Source: Catonia carolina (Eukaryota; Arthropoda; Insecta; Hemiptera; Achilidae). From it: a stretch of DNA of 64,000 nt. A program made the translations under genes and the position numbers. The notes beneath the pieces are model-generated. The model did not search any database, was not told the origin of the DNA, and worked only from the letters and a program-made list of their open reading frames with translations. Below, piece after piece: positions 52,560 to 62,649 of this stretch; position 1 is the stretch's first letter, and each line of letters starts with the position of its first letter. Location: NCBI GenBank assembly GCA_035578175.1, contig JAQMRL010000012.1, positions 25,936,862 to 26,000,861 on the forward strand. Reading direction: 5' to 3'.

Positions 52560-53460
52560 AAAATACTGGTATAAAACACTCGCAAGACTTTCTCTTGCCA
52601 AAGTAAATAGTTAACAATATAACCTACATAATTATAATCATTAGTATACAATGTAAAATGAAAAACATAACCAAATTTTAATCATGATTTAATGATGCAA
52701 AATTAAAATAAACGTCTGTTTGGCTTGGGAATATAGAAAATCGCTGGTTTGTCATAAACTAAAAGTTCATAAGGCCTTAAAAAATTTATTGTTTTTCCGA
52801 TTTTGTTGACAAAAATACAGAAAATCACTAATCGACACAAAACTAAGCGTTGTGAAAAAAACGTTAGAAATAAAAGTAGTAGTTTTCTAAAAGTTTTACA
52901 ATTGTTTTTAAATTTGCCTTTAAATACATATTAAGCCCGCAAACTTTAAACAAAACATTTTTCCCTAAGACAGCACAGGCCCCTCCAAAAATTATTAAAA
53001 AAAAACATAAAAATGAAATAAGACGGTTTTCAAATATTATTGTAGAAGCCGCTTTTGGGAAAATTACGGAAATTAAACACCGCACGAAAAACTACTACTT
53101 TTGTTTGACCGATTTTGATGAAAATCTCCGTGTAGGGTTTGGTAGTGGTGTCTTACTTAAGTCCTAAGTGTCAGCTTCGTGTTACCTGCCGTTCTTGAGA
53201 TATTTTGTTCACGCTCAGGCACATGCATAAATCAAACGCTTAAAACATGTTTTTGGGTTCAAGGGGCCTAGCTACATGAAAACTATAGTTGAGTGTTTTC
53301 TTTCCCTATATAGGCGAAGGACAATTCTTGTAGGCCAAGAGAAACTGGTATAAAACACTATCACGACTTCCTCATTATTTACATTAGTAAACGTAACCTA
53401 ATTTTAACCATAGTGAATGACGCTGAGAGAAAATGAAAATTTTATTTATTATCAAAGACG
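52560..53460 (-). repeat. Family A repeat, decayed, plus the start of another
   Basis: Starts 'tactggtataaaacactcgc', 'gactttctcttgccaaagta' and ends 'taggccaagagaaactggta', where a next unit begins ('aaaacactatcacgacttcc') and soon stops. Confidence 0.7.
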
Positions 53461-53464
53461 CATA

Positions 53465-53652
53465 TTTTTTTTATTTTTTTACTTTTTTTGGTTTAACGTC
53501 TGACTGTTATGCAATTACTGCTAATGCAGACGGTGAAGGATGAAATGATTTATTTATAACGTATTAAAATATGCCGTGCCGGAATGAGAGTCAAACCCAA
53601 GACCGCATGATAAGAGACGAGCACGTTACCAACTACGCCAATGCGGCCGGCA
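53465..53652 (-). mobile_element. SINE family 1, copy 4
   Basis: Plus-strand T-rich start, 'ggtttaacgtctgactgtta', 'gctaatgcagacggtgaagg' and end 'caatgcggccggcataagtc'. The B box is degraded (gagagtcaaaccc). Same orientation as copies 1-3. Confidence 0.8.
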
Positions 53653-53899
53653 TAAGTCTACTTAGCCGGTATAGACTACTTAGTCGTTGGCAACCACGTT
53701 ACATTATATAATACAAGTCACGAAGAAAATAATATATCGTATTCAAATATACAGAACCTTTTGTACAGAAACCTTAAGCCATTCTTGCTCCCGAATAGAA
53801 CGAGTAGAAGAAATTAAATATTCAGGACTAGTTTAAGATTCAAAAGTCTCATAGAAAAATCATGTCAGCTATTTAAAGCTAAAATTAACGAAATATAAA

Positions 53900-54345
53900 A
53901 ACCGATTTTATTTGTTAAAAATATTGTGCAACATTAGCTTGTTGAAATCAGTTTACTATGCATTGGTCATTTCAAAATTTAATATGGATTGGCCTTATGG
54001 GGGGGTTGCATATTCAACGACACTGAAGCCTATGGTTGTGTGGGAAAATCTTTTCTTCGTATCATGGAAGTCAAAGTTAGAGCAATCTGCACCTATTTTT
54101 AAATAATTTGTCTATCCTTTTCTTCAAGAACCTATATATGGTTATAAAGTCCTTAGAATTTTTTTTGACCGAATTGACAAATTTACGAGACCGTCAATTT
54201 AAAGAAAAATATTCTTAATTTAAAAAGAAATTACTTAGAAATATGTGTACCTAAGCCATATAGTAGCCATTTTATGAATTTTGATTTATAGTTAGCACCT
54301 AAGTTTTATAATTTACACCCTACAGTAATTAAACCATTTGAAGTG
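53900..54345 (+). pseudogene. CR1/Jockey-type LINE reverse transcriptase C-terminal fragment
   Basis: Encodes LLKSVYYALVISKFNMDWPY, then GGVAYSTTLKPMVV (53975-54035), followed in other frames by a KSKLEQSAPIFK, LYIWL, FFDRI, RDRQFN, PKPYSSHFMNFDL and LAPKFYNLHPTVIKP series. This is the segment after the RT palm of non-LTR elements (YG...WGG pattern, ending in an N.LP-type tail). Several frameshifts. Confidence 0.65.
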
Positions 54346-54400
54346 TGAACAATATTTCTGAATGGTGTCGAAGGATTTCTATTTGGAACTGGTGATGTGG

Positions 54401-54520
54401 ATAACTTTTTAGAAATACTTATTGGATAAAATAATAATTATTTTATCCAATAAGTATTTCTAAAAAGTTATTATAAAATAATAATTATTTTATCCAATAA
54501 GTATTTCTAAAAAGTTATTA
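54401..54520. repeat. 71-bp near-perfect palindrome with a 47-bp direct repeat
   Basis: 54401-54471 is a palindrome with 35-base arms around a single central base. Its right half (ataaaataataatt...) is repeated directly at an offset of 47 bases (54426 onward and 54473 onward, to 54520). Confidence 0.9.
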
Positions 54521-54601
54521 ATTATAAGTTATAAGTTTCCAATAATTATTATTGGAAAAGTACTAAATATAGTTATAATTGCATCTTTATTTTTCTCTAT
54601 A

Positions 54602-54606
54602 ATAAT

Positions 54607-54640
<34 letters not shown>

Positions 54641-54645
54641 GTGAA
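54602..54645. repeat. (AAT)n microsatellite
   Basis: About 14 AAT units. It lies where the 3' end of the minus-strand LINE below would fall, so it may be the tail of that element. Confidence 0.9.
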
Positions 54646-54649
54646 TTTT

Positions 54650-56615
54650 ATTCTACTGTCAATATTACATACATTTACCTTATAAAATACACTTAATACT
54701 ATACATCAACTACAAAGAAAAATAAAATAAATCAATTTACTACTGTATTCAATTATGACATGACCTAGAGGCCATCTGCCAGGTTGAAGACACTAAAACA
54801 AAAACCCCAACATTATTTAAAACATATAAGTAAATTTTAACCCTCTTTTTATAAATTTATTAAAATTAAAAAACTCAACTTACTATTTGTTATCAATAGG
54901 TAAGCCTTATTACCCACACCACGAAGCCCCCCCTGTATTCATAAAGGAGAAATGCACACCTCGTAAACCAAAATTTATTAATCTTCACTAAAAAGAAAAT
55001 AATAACTACTTTCAGTAATTAAATTCTGTGACCAGGTATTTTCTATACTTGATTGCAGCCCTCACATATTCAACTAGACTGTACCAATTTTCACCGTTTA
55101 AGTAGCTCACCACCCTTTCATTTTCAAGAGTTGTAGCCCCCAACCATACCAATCTAATAACTTTCAAAACAAGACACCTACCGAAAAATGATATATGCCT
55201 TGTACCTCACGGTCATTGCACATTGAGCATACTTTTGCGTCCCCCTCCCTACCAGGACTATCATTATGACCCAACAACCCTACCCTTGTTCTAAATATAG
55301 TACTGATAAAACGCTCATAAAATTCATCAGCTATCTATGTTGGTTCCGCCAAATCCCACTCAAGTTTACCATACCTACTCTGCCTTGCCCTTTCCATCCA
55401 TCTACCTCTCATGGACTCCCTCATACTAACCAATATATTTTCTAACTGCAATGGCCAATTGTCACATCCCTCAATATTATCCTGTAGCTCACAATTGTAC
55501 TTTGCTGCCAATTCTAGCCATGTCTTAAACCACCCAACTTTATACTTAATTACCAGCCTTGCCAATTTGAGAGGCAGCCTGCTCCCGGAATCCTTAAAAC
55601 TTTCATAATATAACTAAAATGTATTTTCAAAACATACTGTCTTAACAAATCTACCCCAGTCTCCAAGTAAATTGCATAATTTGGAGCGTACCTTGGTAGC
55701 CACCACAAGATCCTCTTTAAAACATACCACTGAAACTTCTCCAGCTCTTCCAATCCTTCACATCCCCAGACCTGAGCTCCGTATGCTATTACTGTCCTAC
55801 TAACTGATTAAAAACCTCCCACTTACTAGATTCTGAGACTTCAGCATTGGCTAAAAGGTTATTCCACTCATTATTCAGACCGAATTTAGCAGTCGTGGTT
55901 TTTTCTTAAAAATGCGCCGAAAGTGATAATAAAGGTGTAAGTGTTATCCTTAAATATTTATAGTTATTTACAATTTCTATCGGTGTTTGACCAAATGTCC
56001 ATCTTTCCCTCTTCCCCAATTTCTCACCTCTTCTAAAAACCATTACCTTTGATTTGTCTAAATTGACTTCGAGATTCCATTTAACACAATACAACACTAG
56101 CTTGTTAATCATACCTTGCAGTGCTTCTGGGTCCGATGCCAACAGCACCATGTCATCTGCATGCAATAATAATCTAACAAATACCTCATAAATTTTTATC
56201 CCTCCTCCCAATTCATCATACAAATCATTTATAAACAAAGAAAATAACAGTGGCGATAGCAGACACCCTTGCTTGACTCCTGCAGCTGTTTCAAAACCCT
56301 CTGTTAACCCCCCACTACACCAAACAAACGACTCGGCATCAGTGTACAAACCTTTCAATATACTTATAAATTTATAGAAGTTCAATAACACTTCCACAGC
56401 AGCTAAGTCCTCCTTAGTAGCTAAGATCTTTAATTATTCATCTAGCACCTTGGACATTACTTTTTCCATGGCCAGCAGTGATTTCTCGTCCTGTGCCATT
56501 ACTAAACTTTTTTCACGAAATAAATCTAAATCTTCTGGTGAACTATTTGATCTCTGTCTCTTAGCGTACGTTCTACGCGGTGTAAAATATTTTTCAATGC
56601 CACCCGACATCAATT
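54650..56615 (-). pseudogene. Non-LTR retrotransposon, internally deleted and decayed
   Basis: The minus strand from 56609 begins MSGGIEKYFTPRRTYAKRQR and runs to KVMSKVLDE and a stop (an ORF1-like N-terminus), then passes without a gap into reverse transcriptase: ILKGLYTDAESFVWCSGGL, ETAAGVKQGCLLSPLLFSLF, LLLHADDMVLLASDPEALQG, LEVNLDKSKVMVFRRGEKLG and NNYKYLRITLTPLLSLSAHF (55906). After a frame change come LEELEKFQWYVLKRILWWLP and YAPNYAIYLETGVDL (55550-55753), then RGRWMERARQSRYGKLEWDL (55335-55420), and cysteine-bearing pieces down to about 55200 (CSMCNDREVQGIYHF). The RT catalytic motif reads HADD. The endonuclease and first RT motifs are deleted. It is an arthropod LINE of a different family from the 30 kb element. 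Confidence 0.8.
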
Positions 56616-56629
56616 ACCTATTTCCAACT

Positions 56630-57300
56630 TTTTTTTTTACTTTCCCTCGTGTTTATTTACTGTTTATATTTTATTGTAATGATATTGTTTGTTTACTATT
56701 TATCTGTTATATTTTATTTAACAAATCCTATCAGTTCCTTATTACTCTGATAAGCACTATTTATGTCCACAAAATACTGTAGCCTGCATACTTCCCAATA
56801 CAAACCAGTCACAATTTCAAATTTAATCGCTTATCATGAAAACAAAATTACAATTTTATTTCTGCTCCTAACAATTGATTAGGCCACTAAATAATACTTA
56901 ATGACAATCACAGTTCAAAGTCCATAAATGAAATACTACTTTCTTTAATCCTTAGCCAAGAAAAAAAAATTACAAATAAAAAAGAAGCTACAGTCACTAT
57001 CACCATATTTTTCACATTGCCGTATTCACCAAATTCTCCCACACAATTTGACACCACATTTATTTTCACTTTTACTTTTATTCCAACAGAATTTACACAA
57101 AAGACAAGAGCACAACTTTACAACCAAATCAACAACGTTATCTTCCCTCTCCCGTTATCATGTAACACAGTATCTCAAATGGCTGGAAAAATGCTACTTG
57201 ATAAGGGTAGTCACAGGTATGTGACTGGAATCCTGGTGTGGAATGTGTACCCTCAATATTGGTATGCTGATACCACGATTTTCCTCATGTTGTGAAGTTT
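56630..57300. other. No gene seen; may be the 5' leader of the LINE above
   Basis: Moderately AT-rich; frames on the plus strand (56450-56782 and 57017-57295) are hydrophobic or low-information and overlap the LINE region. Nothing recognised. Confidence 0.4.
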
Positions 57301-57770
57301 TGTTGGAGGATATTGAGACCAGATTTGGTTTAAAAGTTGTTCGTTTTGGTAACGTAGGTGTCTCTTATTATCTGTGTATAATAATAAACTGGATAATTTT
57401 TTATATTTGAAAGACTGTTAAAAAAATCTTTGTTTTGGCTTTAAAATAGCCTACAGAAAAATAACTACTGACGCTAAACTATAAATTTAAATAAAAAATT
57501 AATTTTGTTTCTTAAGAGCCAATTTTAGACCACGTGAGGTGACTTGAGACGTATCCAGAAGATCTTTTTATATTTATTTCTATTGCATAATACATTTTGT
57601 TGAATTGTCATATGACAATGATTACTTACATTTACTACGAGCAAATATAATATGAAATAAAACTCCTGCAGTACCAAATTTTTAAAATCAAAATTAAAAA
57701 CAAATAAAAATGACTGGAAAACTTGAATAATATGAATACACAATTATTTGCATCAGTTGCATGAGTGCAC
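57301..57770. other. No gene seen
   Basis: AT-rich; a weak family A-like word ('aactactgacgctaaacta') at about 57461. Nothing coding. Confidence 0.45.
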
Positions 57771-57771
57771 T

Positions 57772-58112
57772 TTATTCATCAGTACGGATTATTCCTTTCC
57801 CATCCATCCAACCACCAGTAAAATTTAAGGAATTTTGATAACCAGCTTTGAGAGCCGCTCCTAAAGTCACCAATCTTGTTTTCCTGCCCGACATGAAAAA
57901 AAGTGTATTACTGCATGAAGGTTTATTAAAACCATAATTCCTTTCGAATGCATCATCACTTAATTTTCCTAAGGCATCTGGTAAATCCCCAACTGGAATA
58001 TTAAAGCTCCATGGTATTTCACTAGTTTCTCTGATTTCATTCCTACTCTCGTACATCAGTCAGATAAACATCTTCCTTATCTTTTAAATCAATTAGTTTT
58101 TCATAATTGATA
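57772..58112 (-). pseudogene. Rhodanese-domain protein pseudogene
   Basis: Minus strand: INYEKLIDLKDKEDVYLTDV (58105-58046), a frameshift at the RE stop, then NEIRETSEIPWSFNIPVGDL, PDALGKLSDDAFERNYGF, NTLFFMSGRKT and AGYQNSLNFTGGWMDG. This is the order of a single rhodanese domain (LIDVR, IP.S.NIP, the active-site loop, GY.N...Y.GGW), as in small thiosulfate sulfurtransferase-like proteins. In the active-site loop the catalytic Cys expected between FF and MSGR is missing, apparently a one-codon deletion. It has no introns where it can be read. Either a processed pseudogene or a decayed exon. Confidence 0.75.
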
Positions 58113-58655
58113 CGTTTGGTTTTGATGAAAATGTTTTAAAGCAGAAGCTCCGGATAGTAAAAGCAACTTGGTTTTATTGACTTGCAACACATAACCTTAT
58201 CAAGCGTCTGCTCAATACGTTATCAGAACAGTACGAATGTTCTGAAAATAACAGCCTGAAGTAATTAATTCCACTTGATCTAAACATTTTAAACACAATA
58301 CAAAAATGTTTTAGGCTAATATTTTTATTTTCTTATATTTTATTTATTAATGATACACAGTTTTTTTCAATGGAACAGAATACGCAATTATAGTATAATA
58401 CATTAGTTAATGTTGTATCATCGGCAACCAGCAGAAGCGAGGCTTGATCTCTGGCTGCCGAGTTCATTTAGCAATTACGCTTCATGACATTTATTTTTTA
58501 CTAATTATAATACATGAAACCAAATCAAGTAAAAGGCAAAGGATGAAAAAAACCAAGATATAGGGGTTGACTTTAATTAAGTTTTTCTTTTCAAGAAGGT
58601 CGTTCCAGAAAATTTAACTTAATATACATTTTTTTGTAGCCCATTTTTTAATAAT
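58113..58655. other. No gene seen
   Basis: AT-rich; nothing recognised. Confidence 0.45.
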
Positions 58656-58880
58656 TTGAAGAACAAGATTATTTTGTGTGTTTTTTTGCAGCCCACATTC
58701 TCATTATTCGCTCACTGTAGGCATATCTTCTTTCTTCTGTCCATCCAGTGTTCTGCTTCTTGCTCTTCATAGAAGCCCTTAAAATCCGTAATTAGTTGTA
58801 TGAAATTGCTTTGCTTCATTAAGTTTTCTCGATTTATTTTAATATCCATTGTGACTTCTTTATACTATTTACCGATACCT
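58656..58880 (-). pseudogene. RTE-type LINE tail
   Basis: The plus strand shows 'cattctcattattcgctcac', 'ttcttctgtccatccagtgt' and 'cgtaattagttgtatgaaat', the complement of the terminal segment seen at 51.1 kb. Confidence 0.6.
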
Positions 58881-59390
58881 TTGGTTATTTTTATATCGTT
58901 TAGCGTTATAAAATAAAAACACAATATTACAAAACTATTTTTCTTTTAAATATTGATATCTTTAGTTTTCCGAGTTAAGTTTACACGCAAACTATTCGTA
59001 AATTCTATGGCTTATAGTAATGAGCGTACTGTTACGACCTTAGTCAGACGAATACTTTTAATAATTAAGTATTCGTAATAATTAAAATATTCAGAAAAAT
59101 TTTACCACAACATTACAGAAAAATTCAATACATTAGACATTTCATTAAATATTAACCAAAGTAGTATTCATTTATATAATTTGAAGAATATTTTGTAAAA
59201 TCATGGATTTTTTTTTAGCCAAGTTAGGCAATTTTCTTTTAATGTAATAATTAAGCCTAAGCTAAAAATGAATAATTATAGAAAAGTTGGTCAAAAGTTA
59301 CTTAAAATACAGAAGAAAGTTAAGCCTACGCACAATAGGTCTATGTATAAAAATTAAGTTTTAAATAAATAATTTGTTTACTCGCATAGG
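58881..59390. other. No gene seen
   Basis: AT-rich; nothing recognised. Confidence 0.45.
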
Positions 59391-59399
59391 GTCAATTTC

Positions 59400-60075
59400 A
59401 GACCACGGGAGGTGTCTCCAAACGTTTCTGGACCTCGTTTTGCTCCTCAGGTTCTCAGCATTTGCTCACTGCAGTCTTTTCTCCTTTCTTCTGTTTACCT
59501 AATGATCTGTTTTTGCTTTTTTTGGTAACCCATGAAGTCCGTAATTAGCTGTCTGAATTTGGTTTGGTTCATTAAGTTTTCTCGGTTTATTTCAGTTTTT
59601 TCAACATCTTTTCTAACTTCTTTAAACCATTTACTCGATAACTTAGGTCTATTGTTTAGTTTCTTAAAAATGTGCTTTGTAAAACGGTTGTCATTCTTTT
59701 GATACAGACGTCCGTACAATTTCAGTCTTTTCTTTCTAATCGTTTCCATTATTTGTTCGTTTTCCTTGTATATTACTTCTCAACCTCGTGATCTATGTTG
59801 TCTGTTAACTATCTCCGGCTCATTATTTTTCGGAGAATCTTTCTCGCAAATTTTTTTGCTTTCTTTAAAGCAGCCTTCCCGGTCATTCTAAAGTACTCAC
59901 TTGCGTACAGATACAAAGGTTTCATCACAGTAAGTTATTATAATGTCTCCCCCAATTATTGGTGCTTGCAACCGATTCTGTCGTAGCAGAAATAACATAG
60001 AGACCATGTACTGATCGTTAAATTGTACAACGACAAAGCTAAAACCACGTTTCCGTGGTCGTACCCTGTTAACAG
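59400..60075 (-). pseudogene. RTE-type LINE tail, best preserved copy
   Basis: An open stretch at 59749-59495 encodes METIRKKRLKLYGRLYQKND, NRFTKHIFKKLNNRPKLSSK, WFKEVRKDVEKTEINRENLM and NQTKFRQLITDFMGYQKKQK. Upstream (59900-59840) the minus strand continues with degraded sequence ('gtactttagaatgaccggga'). It shares 59840-60075 with 47795-48010. This is the last part of an endonuclease/RT ORF. Confidence 0.7.
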
Positions 60076-60149
60076 TGCAGATGAATGGGGATGCATCGTT
60101 TTGACAATATAGAGCTGGATGTAACTTTTTGTTCTTATTTTTCAAAATC

Positions 60150-62130
60150 ACGTTAAAATTGGGCTACGACCCGCCGTTTTTGAGTTATTTCTAATTCGTT
60201 CTCTTGATTAGAATTTTATTAAATCATCTAAAGGTAGCGGTTGATAACTCCTAAATTACAAAACGAATTCGATGTCAAGAAATAACATTTTGCCTAACTA
60301 GAAAAACTGGTTCTGTGACATTTTTGTTTAAGTCACCTCAAAATCAAGAGCTTTCCGCTCTGCTTTTTTAAAATTGCGTTAAAAATTCTCTACGACCGAC
60401 AGTTTTTTTACATACTTGACTTTTCCTTATTACAATTAACAATTATTAGGTCACGAATGCTGCATGTAATTAGGTTATTCAACCCGCGACAAGGATAAAG
60501 TTGTAGTTATTTTATCAGGTTGTCTGTATGGATGAATGGGGCTGTGTCTTTGCGACAATAGAGACCGGAAACTGCCGTTTTCCTTGGCTTTAATGAAATC
60601 AAATAAAAATAATCCAGAATTTAAATCAATCAAAAATGCAATTGTTCCTTCCCTAGCAGAAATTCGTTAAACTCTAATTGTTCTTCCCGACTATTATAGA
60701 TCAGATATCGAATCGAATAGTCAATTGCAGCAACTACTCACTTCGATATCTGTTAGTGTCGATGGTTTACGTAGAGTAGAGACTTGTCTATCACATTAAA
60801 TTGCAGGGTACTGGATTTACGTTTCTAAAGTCTGAACTGTTTTGTAATCTTGTTTGTTTCTATAAGCAAACTTATTTAAATAAAAATATTTTTATTAAGA
60901 AAATATTCAATTTTGTTACCGTAGTTACGAAAATTTATTTAATTAATATATTTTTATTAAGAAAATATTCAATTTTGTTACCGCAGTTACGAAAATTTAT
61001 TTAATTTCACTATTGTTTTTTTAGAAAAGTGCGTTCGGGTTTCTCTCTCTTCGTTGCTAATTCAAATAAGCATCTTGACAATTACCGTATAAAAACTTGC
61101 GATGCATTTGATAGCACAATATTCTGTACAACCAAAGCTGATGTATAGTAAAACATGATATACGATTACTATACATTTGCTTTGGGTATCTATGTTCAGT
61201 TTTTTCTTCATTCAACTTTATCCTGAATTTAATTGGTACGATTATCCATATTTTTCAGTTCAAAAATTTGTAATCAAGATACTTAATAATGAAAACTCCA
61301 TTATTGAGTATCTTGGTGATGGTTTCTTCGTGGTACATTTTGATACGAAAAAAATGAAGTTAAAACAACTTGATGCATGTAATAAAACCACAACACTCGT
61401 CCCGAAACTTCAGGTGGGCAGTCAATAGTTTTCAAGATTATGTATACAAATTCACTTTAAACAGTTTATCTGTCGCTGCAGCTATAAGCTGGAGATATTA
61501 TTTTCAACCATTAATTTTAATAGTTTCTTGAAAATCCCAAATATATATATCTGTTCATGTATTGTCGATTACATTTCGAAAAAATCTTCATCAAAGCTCC
61601 ATGTACTTTTCACAACATGAACATGCTCTACCGTTTTAAAGTCAATGACATAAAACGAACATAACCAAGTAACTTTTAATAGAGTGATAACATTATTATA
61701 ATTCACACAAAAGTTATGAAGTAAAGGGAATCAACAGATATCATTAAATATGACATTAAATCGTCACTTGCATACACTATCGCTAAGGTAAAATAACAAA
61801 AATTGGGTTGTATTTTCTACTCGAGCGTTAAGAAAGACTTTTCATAATCTGGTGACAAAGATACATACCGATTTTCCTATCGTACCCGGTAGACGGTACA
61901 TATGATTGGAGTTGTGTCCTTTCGATGGTAGAATATTGAGCGGAAGGTAGCTTTTTATAAAATTATATTAGCGGAAAGTAACTTTTTACTTTACTTTTTC
62001 AAAATTGCTCTAAAACTTACCGCCTTCGAGTAATTTTAATGTACTTATTTTAATTATTAGTTACAGAGATCGATATCAGAAGGGATGACCAAAAAGGTTT
62101 TCTTGTTTTTAAATGCCTGAATAAGAACTT
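60150..62130 (+). repeat. Family B repeat, copy 3 (most complete)
   Basis: Ordered blocks: 'gcggttgataactcctaaat' (60229), 'cgcgacaaggataaagttgt' (60486), 'gatggtttacgtagagtaga' (60760), a short local duplication of about 70 bp ('ttttattaagaaaatattca' at about 60890 and 60952), hairpin (61276-61314), 'tctgtcgctgcagctataag' (61470), 'tgaacatgctctaccgtttt' (61618) and 'ccggtagacggtacatatga' (61886). No protein recognised. An 83-codon frame at 61177-61428 runs across the hairpin and is not supported. Confidence 0.7.
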
Positions 62131-62284
62131 TTAATGCAAAAACTGACTGTAAGGTTTAGCACGAGGATTCCTAATTTCGATTTATTTTTATTTGTTTTTT
62201 ACTTTTCCTAAGCCCTTGGTATGTTATAATTTTTGATATGATATTGGGAATGGTTTTTCTATTCAGTAATAGAAAAACGTCGTT

Positions 62285-62645
62285 GTTAACAGAAAACGCG
62301 AATTGTCGTCGCTGGATCAAGTCAAAACGAGTTCTTGTTCATGGCTTATTACGTGCGTGAAATCTTCCATCAAACGCATTAGCATTTTTAATGGAACGTC
62401 CAGTTGGAACTTTCCTTTGTCGCCTAAATTTATCATGTCACCAAACACCCATCTGGCGCTGGACCAGGCGGGCGTGTATGGCTTTTGCGTTGTCGGCCGC
62501 GTTGACCAGCGAGCCCTTCACATGGAGAAAACTCTCACAAGGCAGCGTGTATACATCCACTTGATTTATAGGTATCCGGATTTTTTCTCCGTTGCCGTAT
62601 GTGGTGGTTCCATAGGCATGTGCCTGTGGTACTGTTTATAAACGG
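62285..62645 (-). pseudogene. Frameshifted remnant of an unassigned protein
   Basis: Although the longest frame is on the plus strand (62303-62641), the minus strand makes better protein sense: GEKIRIPINQVDVYTLPCES, FLHVKGSLVNAADNAK, then after a frame change VFGDMINLGDKGKFQLDVPL, KMLMRLMEDFTHVISHEQEL. The R-I-P-I-N-Q-x-D-V-Y-T-L-P pattern resembles a family I associate with multicopy, probably selfish or virus-like, elements in insect genomes, but I cannot name it with confidence. The region is GC-richer than its flanks, which fits a foreign or recently arrived piece. Confidence 0.4.
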
Positions 62646-62649
62646 TAGT

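Noticed and set aside
62303..62641. Plus-strand 112-codon frame as a gene
   Set aside because: It has no recognisable motif, while the opposite strand reads as protein-like sequence across one frameshift.
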